64,000 nt of DNA, from NCBI RefSeq assembly GCF_019802045.1, contig NZ_JAHVHU010000005.1:1-64000 (forward strand). Direction: 5' to 3'. The position numbers were made by a program, and so were the translations under genes. Shown piece after piece: positions 42,794-51,345 of the stretch. The notes under the pieces are model-generated. The model worked only from the letters and a program-made list of their open reading frames with translations, searched no databases and had not been told where the DNA came from. Positions within the stretch are counted from its first letter, which is position 1, and every line of letters begins with the position of its first letter. This DNA comes from Membranihabitans marinus (GTDB lineage Bacteria > Bacteroidota > Bacteroidia > Chitinophagales > Saprospiraceae).

Positions 42794-42867
42794 GGCTTCG
42801 TAGCTTAACTGGATAGAGCACCTGACTACGAATCAGGAGGTTGCAGGTTCGAATCCTGCCGAGGTCA
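42794..42867 (+). tRNA. tRNA-Arg (anticodon ACG)
   Basis: The 74-base sequence folds as a cloverleaf: acceptor GGCTTCG pairs with CGAGGTC (two wobble pairs), the D-arm region is GCTTAACTGGATAGAGC, the anticodon stem-loop is CCTGACTACGAATCAGG with ACG, and the T-arm is GCAGGTTCGAATCCTGC. The discriminator is A at 42867 and the CCA end is not encoded. ACG (read as ICG) decodes CGN arginine codons. It lies 40 bases upstream of rpmB. Confidence 0.96.
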
Positions 42868-42907
42868 CACCGATGAATTGATTGAAAATATATTTAAACT
42901 ACAAGTT

Positions 42908-43156
42908 ATGTCGAAGGTATGTGAGTTAACAGGAAAGCGGCCGGTCGTCGGACATAAAATTTCACACTCAAACGTGAAATCAAAGCGACGATTTGAACCC
43001 AACCTGATCAAAAAAAAGTTCTACATCCCTGAGCTGGATAAAACCGTCACGTTGAAGGTGTCCACCAAGGCGATGAAAACGATCGATAAGCTGGGCTTAT
43101 ATGCCTATCTGAAAAAATTGCAAAAGAAAGGAAGAGACATTCCTGTAAAACTATAA
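42908..43156 (+). CDS. rpmB: 50S ribosomal protein L28 (bL28)
   Basis: The 82-residue protein matches L28: [39 protein letters not shown] and [17 protein letters not shown]. The ATG at 42908 is right by homology; an upstream ATG in the same frame at 42878 adds ten residues with no counterpart. It heads rpmB-rpmG-DUF4295-ftsY, a gene order common in Bacteroidota. No Shine-Dalgarno sequence is apparent. Confidence 0.97.
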   Translation: MSKVCELTGKRPVVGHKISHSNVKSKRRFEPNLIKKKFYIPELDKTVTLKVSTKAMKTIDKLGLYAYLKKLQKKGRDIPVKL

Positions 43157-43169
43157 AAGCAGCAGCATT

Positions 43170-43358
43170 ATGGCAAAGAAATCAAAAGGCAATCGCATAC
43201 AGGTAATCCTTGAGTGCACAGAGCACAAAGAAACCGGTCAAGCGGGAACGTCTCGATACGTCACTCAGAAAAACCGGAAAAACACACCGGAAAGATTGGA
43301 ATTGAAAAAATACAATCCGATCTTAAGAAAATATACTGTTCATAAAGAAATCAAATAA
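43170..43358 (+). CDS. rpmG: 50S ribosomal protein L33 (bL33)
   Basis: The 62-residue protein shows the L33 pattern: [41 protein letters not shown] and [12 protein letters not shown]. It has no zinc-binding CxxC pairs, so it is the Cys-minus type. It lies 13 bases after rpmB and 3 bases before DUF4295. Confidence 0.97.
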   Translation: MAKKSKGNRIQVILECTEHKETGQAGTSRYVTQKNRKNTPERLELKKYNPILRKYTVHKEIK

Positions 43359-43361
43359 GCT

Positions 43362-43538
43362 ATGGCAAAGAAAGTATCAAAAAACGCCCGGGTAGCCCAG
43401 CGTTCTGCGAACGCAGGTTCTGGAAGAGATCATGTAAAAGTGATCAAGAGTATCAAGAACCCGGAAACAGGTAAATATTCATTCAAAGAAATGATTATTC
43501 CTAAAGATCAGGCCAAAGAATTTTTCGCAAATAAATAG
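43362..43538 (+). CDS. DUF4295 family small protein, Bacteroidota ribosome-linked
   Basis: The 58-residue basic protein starts at ATG 43362 (MAKKVSKNARVAQRSANAGS) and ends QAKEFFANK at TAG 43536-43538. Its DUF4295 pattern (GRDHVKVIKSIKNPETGKYS, FKEMIIPKDQ) and its place directly after rpmG are typical of Bacteroidota. From memory, a Bacteroidota-specific ribosomal protein has been described in this position, but I cannot confirm the identity. A ribosomal role is likely from context. Confidence 0.9.
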   Translation: MAKKVSKNARVAQRSANAGSGRDHVKVIKSIKNPETGKYSFKEMIIPKDQAKEFFANK

Positions 43539-43565
43539 GCCCAATTAAAAATTTAATCCAAGATA

Positions 43566-43594
43566 AAGGCTTTTCCATGTGAAAGGCCTTTTTT
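43566..43594 (+). terminator. intrinsic terminator after the L28-L33-DUF4295 genes
   Basis: AAGGCTTTTC (43566-43575) pairs with GAAAGGCCTT (43581-43590), with one G-U pair and a 5-base loop, followed by a T6 run. It separates the ribosomal genes from ftsY. Confidence 0.75.
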
Positions 43595-43694
43595 GTATGT
43601 TTGAGTGATGGAAGATTTTTCTCTCATTTTAAAAATCAAGACCCGGGATATAAAAAGGTCGTAATCTGTATCCCGAAGGTCCAAATAATCTGCA

Positions 43695-44660
43695 ATGAGT
43701 TTTTTTAAAAAGTTTTTTACGAAGGAAAAAGAAGAAGACCTGGATAAAGGTCTTGAAAAAACAAAATCAAGCCTTTTTTCAAAAATCACAAAAGCCGTCG
43801 CGGGGAAAAGCACGGTAGATGAAGGTTTTCTGGACGAACTGGAAGGAATTCTTGTTTCCGCAGATGTCGGTCTCGAAACAACCATAAAAATTATCGACCG
43901 GTTGGAAGAACGCGTGGCCAAAGATAAATACATCAATACCACCGAGCTCAATACGCTGCTTAAGGATGAGATTGTAACCCTACTTTCTGAAAACAGAACT
44001 GAAAACTTTGAAGATTATGTCGTTCCTGAAGATAAAAAACCCTTTGTCATCCTCGTCGTGGGTGTAAACGGCGTTGGAAAAACAACCACCATTGGAAAGC
44101 TGGCTCATCAATACAAGAAAAACGGATACGGGGTGGTACTGGGTGCCGGAGACACATTTCGTGCAGCGGCTGTGGATCAGCTCCAAATATGGTCAGAACG
44201 CGTCGGTTGTGATTTCTATTCCAAAGGGATGCATTCTGATCCCGCAGCGGTGGCTTTTGAAACGGTTCAACACGCCATCAAAAACGATCTCGACATAGCC
44301 ATTATTGATACGGCCGGAAGGCTTCATACAAAAATGAACCTTATGCGGGAATTGTCTAAAATAAAACGATCTGTGAGCAAAGCGCTCGATGGAGCACCTC
44401 ACGAAGTGCTGCTGGTTCTTGATGCTTCCACCGGTCAGAATGCCTTTGAACAATGCTCCAAGTTCACCGAAGCCACTGAAGTCAGCGATCTGGCTCTGAC
44501 TAAGCTGGATGGTACAGCCAAAGGAGGTGTCGTGCTCGGAATCTCGGATCAATTTCAAATTCCCATTCGATATATCGGTGTGGGTGAAGGCATCGAACAG
44601 TTGCAAATATTCAACAAACAAGCTTTTGTGGATTCGTTGTTTAGCGGCGAAATGGAGTAG
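43695..44660 (+). CDS. ftsY: signal recognition particle receptor FtsY
   Basis: FtsY is the membrane-associated SRP receptor that docks Ffh-ribosome complexes. The 321-residue protein has the N domain (LFSKITKAVAGKSTVDEGFLDELE, with DVGLETT), the P-loop GVNGVGKTTTIGKLA from residue 123, DTFRAAAVDQL, IIDTAGRLHTK, the TKLDGTAKGG motif and GVGEGIEQLQIFN. The acidic A domain of E. coli FtsY is missing, as in many bacteria, leaving a short basic helix (FKKFFTKEKEED) that may bind the membrane. It is preceded by a terminator, so it likely has its own promoter. Confidence 0.96.
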   Translation: MSFFKKFFTKEKEEDLDKGLEKTKSSLFSKITKAVAGKSTVDEGFLDELEGILVSADVGLETTIKIIDRLEERVAKDKYINTTELNTLLKDEIVTLLSENRTENFEDYVVPEDKKPFVILVVGVNGVGKTTTIGKLAHQYKKNGYGVVLGAGDTFRAAAVDQLQIWSERVGCDFYSKGMHSDPAAVAFETVQHAIKNDLDIAIIDTAGRLHTKMNLMRELSKIKRSVSKALDGAPHEVLLVLDASTGQNAFEQCSKFTEATEVSDLALTKLDGTAKGGVVLGISDQFQIPIRYIGVGEGIEQLQIFNKQAFVDSLFSGEME

Positions 44661-44942
44661 AAAGGTTATTGGGTATTAGGACGCTGCGCTTTTGGGTTTT
44701 GGGACGTTTCGCTTTGGTTATTGGTTATTATGTTACTACTATATTACTACGTTATAGTGACACCGGGGTTTGATCAATCCGCAACGGTAGATGCGCTTCT
44801 GAGGTATATTGGGTTTCATCCCACATACCAAGGAAGTACACGGTCTCCAGATTCCAGCCTCAAACATTCAAAAATTAAATATTTTTGAGAGATTCAACTA
44901 ATTTGTTATCTTTTCACTCTTATTCTTCATTCAGACCGTACT
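44661..44942. repeat. word-like repeats downstream of ftsY
   Basis: Degenerate words GGTTATTGGGTATTAGG, GGTTATTGGTTATTATG and the TAGGACGCTGCGCT element (44677-44690) fill the first 80 bases after the stop. The remaining 200 bases show nothing recognisable. Confidence 0.6.
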
Positions 44943-46937
44943 ATGAGTGCAAAGATATGCTTTTTCGCATTGTTTTTTACCGCTACATTCGTGCATGCCC
45001 AAATGCCGGACAGTACAGCAATCAGCTATACGGTTGACACCATTGCTTCTCCGACCTGTTATCAAAGCGCTGATGGAGCGATTTTACTCAAAGACATTGT
45101 GATTCCCGGCACCATTGACCGGTATGAATGGAGTGACAGTTCCACTTCAAAAGATCTGATCTATGTGAATGGTGGACATTACCAGCTCACCGTATTCAAC
45201 ACGGATGGAGCGGCATTTAAGACCAAAGAGTTTTTCATACCAGAACCCGGCCTACTTGAAATCGCTCCCTTTATTTCTCCCCCCACCCAATCCGATCTCA
45301 ACGATGGATTTATCGATCTCACCATCAACGGTGGGACCGCCCCATTTCAGATGACGATGGTGTTTAATCAAGATACCCTGGAGGTCATCACGGACTCGAT
45401 GCATACCCTGGAGCAAGTGGACACAGGGGCATACTTTTTTTCAGTAGTCGATGCACACGGATGTGTCGATTCGACCCGCTTTAATGTCAATGCACGTCCC
45501 TGCCAATTACTAGTCACCGCATTGGTTGATCCTTCAGAATGTGAATCACAGACATCGGGGCGCATCGAACTGATCATAGAGGATGCCGTAGAGCCCTATC
45601 AGGTAGATTGGCGAGATCAAAACAACCAAGTTGTACGAAATAATCTGTCAGCCGGGACCTATCATTTTACGATTCGCGACCGGCGAAGATGTTCGGTTTC
45701 AGATAGTATTGTGATTATCAACGAAGACCAGGTTCCGCCCGCAGCACTGGTAAGACCCCGATTAATCCGACATCTTGATGCCAATGGGAAAGCCACGATT
45801 AGTCCATCGGACGTGTTGATCAATGCCCGCGATAATTGTCACAATGACCTGAGCTATGAATTCGATTTTGATGCTTTTACTTGTGAGGATCTGGGTGTGA
45901 ACAACATTAACTTTTACATTTCTGATGGTGTGGGAAATACAACAACCAAATCAATTCAAGTGGAAGTCAAAGACACCCACTCGATTCAACTCATCTACCA
46001 GGACACGGTTTATACGGCATTGTGCAACGGTGTGGCCCAATATACACCACCCATGGTCCGGGGGAATTGTGCCAACTCCACTTCAGGAGGTATTGTAAAA
46101 ACGACTACCCGGGAAATTACCACATCTGGCACCTATGTGGACCGGTATTACTACGTGATCAAACCTGGTGACACCTTACGGGCTGAAGTCACGGTCATCG
46201 TGGCTAATTCAAGGGTTCGATCTTTTCTGATCATTGAAGAACCCCAGTGTAGTACCGGGGAAGATGGTTCCATCGCTGTAGCTTTACGAAATTCAGCCAC
46301 CCCTGTTACCTATGAGTGGGGGGATGGGTCGGACCAGGATTACATTTATGGCATTGTCAACCAAAAAGAATATAAGGTGACCGTGACAGAGGGCAAAGGC
46401 TGTGTTTTTGAATTATCAGCATATATAGAAGGTCCCGCCCCACTGGAAGTCGAAGTAAACAAAGTAGTTGAAAACGATGGTTTTATAGATATCATTCCAA
46501 ATATTACGGGTGGCAATTCCCCCCTTCAGTACCAATGGTACCGCGAAGGAAAAGTCATCAGTGACAATAAAAATCTGTTGAACGTGACTGATGGGAAACA
46601 ATACCAGCTCAAAGTGACCGATGCCCGGGGTTGTGTCAACCAATCGCTTATTGTAGACCGCACCATGACCTCAGCGTACACCCAGAATTTCGAGAATAAA
46701 ATCCAGCTTTTCCCGAACCCGGTATCTTCGAATTCCCTGTATATTCGCTTTACCGATGACAGTCAATCTTATGATAGAATAAGGGTGATCAACGGACAAC
46801 AGCAGATTATTAAAGAAATAGATCAACTTCAGGATGAAATAATTCTTTCTTTAGAGTCTTACCCGCCGGGAATGTACTTCATTCAATTTTTCAGAAAAGA
46901 TGGCATTGCATTCAGTAAGAAGTTTATTCGCTTCTGA
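44943..46937 (+). CDS. large secreted protein with SprB-like repeats and T9SS type A sorting domain
   Basis: The 664-residue T9SS cargo begins with a signal peptide (MSAKICFFALFFTATFVHAQ). Several SprB-repeat-like modules follow: SPTCYQSADGAILLKDI with YEWSDSSTSKDLIYVNGGHYQLTV, and later CSTGEDGSIAVALRNSATPVTYEWGDG and CVNQSLIVDRTMT. One HYR-like segment (ISPSDVLINARDNCHNDLSY; TTKSIQVEVKDT) lies in the middle. The type A C-terminal signal (IQLFPNPVSSNSLYIRF, SYPPGMYFIQFF) ends the protein. The role may be adhesion or matrix contact. An AsmA-like gene starts 4 bases downstream. Confidence 0.88.
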   Translation: MSAKICFFALFFTATFVHAQMPDSTAISYTVDTIASPTCYQSADGAILLKDIVIPGTIDRYEWSDSSTSKDLIYVNGGHYQLTVFNTDGAAFKTKEFFIPEPGLLEIAPFISPPTQSDLNDGFIDLTINGGTAPFQMTMVFNQDTLEVITDSMHTLEQVDTGAYFFSVVDAHGCVDSTRFNVNARPCQLLVTALVDPSECESQTSGRIELIIEDAVEPYQVDWRDQNNQVVRNNLSAGTYHFTIRDRRRCSVSDSIVIINEDQVPPAALVRPRLIRHLDANGKATISPSDVLINARDNCHNDLSYEFDFDAFTCEDLGVNNINFYISDGVGNTTTKSIQVEVKDTHSIQLIYQDTVYTALCNGVAQYTPPMVRGNCANSTSGGIVKTTTREITTSGTYVDRYYYVIKPGDTLRAEVTVIVANSRVRSFLIIEEPQCSTGEDGSIAVALRNSATPVTYEWGDGSDQDYIYGIVNQKEYKVTVTEGKGCVFELSAYIEGPAPLEVEVNKVVENDGFIDIIPNITGGNSPLQYQWYREGKVISDNKNLLNVTDGKQYQLKVTDARGCVNQSLIVDRTMTSAYTQNFENKIQLFPNPVSSNSLYIRFTDDSQSYDRIRVINGQQQIIKEIDQLQDEIILSLESYPPGMYFIQFFRKDGIAFSKKFIRF

Positions 46938-46941
46938 TCCC

Positions 46942-48054
46942 ATGAAAATACGACCCAGAAAAAGAATATGGTGGATAATTGCTTTGATCCTCTTTCTGAT
47001 AGTAGCTATTCGCATTGCCCTGGAACCCGTCGCACTGCACTACGTTAATAAAGCGTTGGACAACCTGGAAGGCTACCGTGGGCATGTAGATGATATCGAC
47101 ATTGCCCTATATCGGGGAGCTTATCGCATTGACTCACTGACCATTGAGAAAATAGATGGTGAGTTTCCAGAACCCTTTGTCGAAATACCACTGACGGATA
47201 TCTCTATAGAATGGAATGCCTTATTCCGGGGAGCCATCGTGGCCGAAGTCTTCATGGAGAACCCAGCTCTTAACTTCACCAAAAGTCCGGCTGGTGAACA
47301 ACAATCGGGTGAAGATGAAAACTGGCTGGAAACGTTGGATGCCTTGGTTCCCATCAAAATAAACCGGTTTGAGATAATACATGGATCAGTCCATTATAAG
47401 GATCTTCAGGCAAGCCCAGAAGTTGCTATTGAGGTTTCTGGATTAAATGGAACAGCAACGAATTTAAGTACAGTGGACAAAAAGAAAAAGAAGCTGCCTT
47501 CTCACATTGAGGCCTCCGCGAACACGAGCGGGAACGGAAGTCTAACAGTGGAGATGGATTTGAACATGCTCAAAGCGATTCCTGATTTTGACCTGGATAT
47601 TGCCATCGAACAGATTGATTTACCATTTCTCAATGATTTTACCGAAGCGTATGCTCTTTTCACCTTTAAAGAAGGCATCCTGGATGTGTTTTCAGAGGTA
47701 GCCATGGATGATGGGAAATATGAAGGATATGTCAAACCGATCTTAAAGGAAATCCAGGTGATTGATCTTAGCAATGAATCAGCCAGTTTCTGGAGAAAAG
47801 CCTGGGAAGTGGTGGTCGGTACGACTATGAAGATATTTCAAAACCAAAAAAAGGACCAATTTGCAACGGAAGTCCCATTCAGCGGAACCACCACTGAAAG
47901 TGATGTTGGAATTCTGGCGACGATTGGAAACGTACTTAAAAACGCATTTATACAAGCCTTTGATGCACAAATCGACGATAAGGTCGATATCCATACGGTC
48001 GATGAGGAGAAGGAGGAAAAAGGATTTTTTGATTTTCTCAAAAAAGATGATTAG
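46942..48054 (+). CDS. AsmA-like DUF748 domain-containing membrane protein
   Basis: The 370-residue protein has an N-terminal membrane anchor (RIWWIIALILFLIVAIRIAL) and the DUF748 pattern: YVNKALDNLEGYRGHVDDIDIALYRGAYRIDSL and VFMENPALNF, with I-KINRFEI-type strands. Family members are AsmA/TamB-like bridging or envelope-assembly proteins. The tail is charged (EEKEEKGFFDFLKKDD). The ATG at 46942 gives the anchor directly; the earlier open frame overlaps the preceding gene. It is only 4 bases from that stop, so cotranscription with the T9SS cargo gene is likely. Confidence 0.8.
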   Translation: MKIRPRKRIWWIIALILFLIVAIRIALEPVALHYVNKALDNLEGYRGHVDDIDIALYRGAYRIDSLTIEKIDGEFPEPFVEIPLTDISIEWNALFRGAIVAEVFMENPALNFTKSPAGEQQSGEDENWLETLDALVPIKINRFEIIHGSVHYKDLQASPEVAIEVSGLNGTATNLSTVDKKKKKLPSHIEASANTSGNGSLTVEMDLNMLKAIPDFDLDIAIEQIDLPFLNDFTEAYALFTFKEGILDVFSEVAMDDGKYEGYVKPILKEIQVIDLSNESASFWRKAWEVVVGTTMKIFQNQKKDQFATEVPFSGTTTESDVGILATIGNVLKNAFIQAFDAQIDDKVDIHTVDEEKEEKGFFDFLKKDD

Positions 48055-48450
48055 CAGCAATAGGAGATTGTGCCCATACCAAATAGTCCAACTAGTGGTG
48101 CGTTTCATAAATCTATATATTTAATAAAATGCGCTTCCAGATCCCTACGGGCTCACGAATCGCAGATTGAGCCAGGCGATTCGGGAGCGTGAAACGAACT
48201 GGAAGCGCCTGGATTAATTAAAATAATTTATGAAACTGAGCACTCAAGGATGCGTAAATTCGCTATAAGACCTCAAAGAATCTGACGAGATGTAATCTTA
48301 ATTTATTTGTCATCTAATCTTCACGGATTTTAATTTGCTTATCTGAGAAACGACATATTTTTTTTATATTGGAAGAAGTTAGCATGATGGACTATTGCTG
48401 GGAAGGAGACGGCCTGAAACATTTATTTAAATACCTATTATCCAATCAAC
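48055..48450. other. gene-free region with nested inverted repeats
   Basis: The chief feature is the nested hairpin at 48131-48208. The rest is AT-rich and holds no gene. Confidence 0.5.
48131..48208. repeat. nested 78-bp inverted repeat
   Basis: The outer arms GCGCTTCCAG (48131-48140) and CTGGAAGCGC (48199-48208) are perfect. The inner arms CGAATCGC (48156-48163) and GCGATTCG (48176-48183) are also perfect and extend outwards as GCTC/GAGC with one mismatch. There is no U-tract, so it is not a plain terminator. It could be a structured RNA or a small palindromic mobile repeat. Confidence 0.7.
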
Positions 48451-49773
48451 ATGAAACGAAGAAAATTTGTAAAACACAGTGGAATGACCCTTGCGGCAGG
48501 AAGCCTGTTCAGCGGATCGGCCTGGACCTCCTTTCTCCAAAAAAAACGAAAAACAGCACCGAATGACAAAATACAAATTGGATTGATCGGATGCAATGGA
48601 ATGGGATTCTCAGACCTTTCATCGTTACTTAAGTTGCCAGAAACCGAATGCATTGCACTCTGTGATGTCGATCAACGTGTGCTGGATCGTCGAACAGCTG
48701 ACCTGGAAAAAAATGGGTTGAAGAAACCCGCGCAATACACGGATTACCGTAAAATGCTGGAGAATAAAGACATCGATGTGGTAGTTATCGGCACACCGGA
48801 CCACTGGCATTGCTTGCAGCTCACCGATGCACTGGATGCCGGAAAAGACATCTATTGTGAAAAACCGATTGCCAATTCCATTCATGAATGCGATGTCATG
48901 TTGGATAAAGTAAATAGTTCAGACCGGATGGTCCAGATCGGTCAATGGCAGCGGAGTCAAAAACACTTCAATGATGCCATCCAATATGTTCGTTCCGGCA
49001 AACTGGGCAAAATACGGGAAGTCAAGGTCTGGTCTTTTCAAGGCTGGATGAAACCCGTTCCGTTCAAACCCAACACACCGGTGCCTGAGGGCGTCGATTA
49101 CGCCATGTGGTTGGGTCCGGCGCCCCAAAGACCTTTCAACGAAAATCGGTTTCATTTCAATTTTCGCTGGTTCTGGGATTATGCTGGTGGGATGATGACC
49201 GATTGGGGGGTTCACCTGATGGACTACGGAATCTATGGTATGAATGTCGTCTACCCCAAGAGTGTCATGGCCATTGGTGGCAAATACGGGTACCCCGACA
49301 CCGCAGAGGAGACCCCGGACACCATGCAAACCGTGTATGATTATGGTGACTTTTCAATGTTATGGGAGCATGGTACGGGAATCAATTCAGGAAACTTTGG
49401 CATGAACCACGGGATCGGATTTATCGGAAATGACGGGACGTTAGCTTTGAACCGCAGCGGCTGGAAAGTCATGCCCGAACAAGAAGGCGGAAAGGATAAA
49501 ATCGAAGCCATCGATTGGAATCCATCCGTAGACAATGGACTGGATCTGAATACCGCCAATTTTATCGATGTGGTCAAATCCAGGGATGCATCAGCACTGA
49601 ACACCCCCATGCAAGTGGGCTACGATGCTGCAGTGGTATGCCACATGGGCAATATAGCACTCAAGTCCAACGAGAAGGTTCACTGGGATGACAAAAAGCA
49701 TAAATTCAAGGAAAAATCGGCAAATAAATTACTCGCAGCAGACTATCACAACGGGTGGAAAATGCCGAGGTGA
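48451..49773 (+). CDS. exported Gfo/Idh/MocA family oxidoreductase
   Basis: The 440-residue protein is typical of the large Bacteroidota/Planctomycetes group of Tat-exported dehydrogenases. The N-terminus MKRRKFVKHSGMTLAAGSLF has a twin-arginine motif followed by a hydrophobic stretch. The Rossmann domain follows (IQIGLIGCNGMGFSDL, VVVIGTPDHWHCLQ, YCEKPIANS with the catalytic EKP). The C-terminal domain has WFWDYAGGMMTDWGVHLMDY, NHGIGFIGNDGTLALNR and QVGYDAAVVCHMGNIAL. The substrate is unknown. It acts in the periplasm by inference from the signal. It is monocistronic, and word-like repeats follow its stop. Confidence 0.9.
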   Translation: MKRRKFVKHSGMTLAAGSLFSGSAWTSFLQKKRKTAPNDKIQIGLIGCNGMGFSDLSSLLKLPETECIALCDVDQRVLDRRTADLEKNGLKKPAQYTDYRKMLENKDIDVVVIGTPDHWHCLQLTDALDAGKDIYCEKPIANSIHECDVMLDKVNSSDRMVQIGQWQRSQKHFNDAIQYVRSGKLGKIREVKVWSFQGWMKPVPFKPNTPVPEGVDYAMWLGPAPQRPFNENRFHFNFRWFWDYAGGMMTDWGVHLMDYGIYGMNVVYPKSVMAIGGKYGYPDTAEETPDTMQTVYDYGDFSMLWEHGTGINSGNFGMNHGIGFIGNDGTLALNRSGWKVMPEQEGGKDKIEAIDWNPSVDNGLDLNTANFIDVVKSRDASALNTPMQVGYDAAVVCHMGNIALKSNEKVHWDDKKHKFKEKSANKLLAADYHNGWKMPR

Positions 49774-49781
49774 TTATTGAT

Positions 49782-49858
49782 GGTGACTGGTTGATGATCA
49801 TTGGTCAATGGGTATTGGTGAATGGTTGATGGTCATTGGGTATTGATCAATGGTGATT
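49782..49858. repeat. word-like TTGGTCAATGGGTATTGG repeats
   Basis: Imperfect copies of ATTGGTCAATGG, GGTATTGG and GGTTGATGGTCATTGGG occur head to tail between a stop codon and the truncated DUF4249 gene. They resemble the words after ftsY. Confidence 0.7.
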
Positions 49859-49897
49859 ATAATTCAAAATAAAGATTCTGAATAAGGCATGCATCCT

Positions 49898-50326
49898 TTA
49901 GCGAAAAAGCTGGCAGGAACCAGAGTAGCGGTGACTACCACCCAGTACAGGAACGGCGACGGGCAGCGTATCCATTGCATACACATCCGGATACCCGGGA
50001 GCGGATACCTCGATGGCATACGAACTCCCAGGAATTGCCCGGGTCGTTGATGAATACATTCCTTCTCCCTGATACTGCAAAGTCTCTGAAAAATTTCCGT
50101 CAATGCTCAGGTTCACCACCGCATCCTCGATCTGCGGAGCCTTGTCTTCCATAATCGACACCGTGCCACTGATGCGCACCGTGATCAGGCTGTCCGGCTC
50201 GATCAACCCGTTGACCACTAAGCGGTGTTCTACTTCCTTTTGCTTGAAAGAAACTTCTTTGGTGCAGGACTGGAAAAGTAGTATTACAACACCTGCTATA
50301 TATCCAATAATTATAATGGTTCTCAT
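49898..50326 (-). pseudogene. truncated DUF4249 lipoprotein
   Basis: The first 125 residues are a good DUF4249 N-terminus: signal and lipobox (IAGVVILLFQSC), RLVVNGLIEPDSLITVRISGTVSI, IEDAVVNLSIDG, YQGEGMYSSTTRAIPG and YAIEVSAPGYPDVYAMDTLP. Full-length members have more than 250 residues, and the two neighbours in this window have 335 and 342. This one breaks off after PVAVPVLGG into an unrelated tail and stops at residue 142. No other frame continues it. Downstream lie the word-like repeats and upstream 1 kb of noncoding DNA, with no TonB receptor next to it. It is probably a relic. Confidence 0.75.
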
Positions 50327-51345
50327 TCAGAATTCATCTTCTTCAAAAAAGAAAAAATTATTAAGGGTCCGGTACGGAATAACCTAACAGTTTTGACTTG
50401 CTCTAATGCACATTTACTTCGTTAAAAAGCCTCGCTTTAGATATGGCTATAGCTGTATTTTTTGTCTCGTTAATGCACAAAATAGCGTAGTCAATTCCTG
50501 TTATTTTATTTCATCCCAATCCCTAATGTGGTAAAAAGAGTTAATTATGAATAATAACGAAAAAGGGTAAGTGGAAGTATAATCTTATTTTTATAAAACC
50601 AGCGGCTACCACATGGAATCGAGCCTATGGCACTTTCTCAAGGCGACACACAAACAAAGATCGTGTCCACGAAGATTGTTATAAAGATCCCAGACAAGGT
50701 TTATCTCCTGTAGCAAAGCAAGGAAACACCCAGCGTATCAACTACCCACAGCGAATGTGTGCCAACATCTAAAATCTACAGTCTACAATAGAAGCGTCCA
50801 AAATAAGTAAATAAGATGTGGTTGATAATTCCATATAATCAGGTGATTAAAATACCAAAACCCAGTCAAAAAAATAAGATGGTCAGGTTGAACACCTACA
50901 GAGTTCAAAGCACTAACATTGCCCTCCCCGAATGGCGCCTATCGGCTTATTCGGGGTTATTCACCTTCAACACCTCCGGCGTTTTTGGGTAGTCAATATG
51001 GGATCAAATACAGTAAAATCTCACGATAATTAGAGATCACCGCTACTCAGAACTCCGGATGGGGTTCAAAGTGAATAACCCCCGGCAAGCGAAGTACAGC
51101 CGGGGGAAATAGAGACCATCCCAATTAAGAACCCCGTACGGGGTTCAATGTTAAGCTTTAGAGTGAAAATGATCAGGGTGCTTATAGAGAATAAAATTAA
51201 AATTGCTTCAGCAAAATGATAAAAAAATGGGATCCTGGAAATAGGTTTGATTTCCAAGTAGAGTATTCTACTTAGTCTAATTTACTTGTTTTGAACAGTT
51301 TTATTTATCTCTGAAATTTATTTTGGACGGGTGTGAGTCTACAAT
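50327..51345. other. 1-kb gene-free region with palindromic repeats
   Basis: No gene is seen. The right half holds several hairpins (50926-50956, 51079-51106, 51130-51145) and half-hairpin words such as CTCCGG and ACGGGGTTCAATG, a REP-like cluster. The left half is unrecognised and AT-rich. Confidence 0.6.
50926..51145. repeat. cluster of REP-like palindromes
   Basis: CCCCGAAT (50926-50933) pairs with ATTCGGGG (50949-50956). CCCCCGGC (51079-51086) pairs perfectly with GCCGGGGG (51099-51106) across 12 bases. AACCCCGTACGGGGTT (51130-51145) is a perfect 16-bp palindrome. GGGTTCAAAGTGAATAACC and GGGTTCAATGTTAAGC share a common word around the hairpins, so these look like members of one repeat family. 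Confidence 0.75.

Noticed and set aside
49864-50103. 79-codon minus-strand frame overlapping the truncated DUF4249 gene
   Set aside because: It is the other frame of the same DNA and does not continue the DUF4249 sequence. It was checked as a frameshift rescue and failed.
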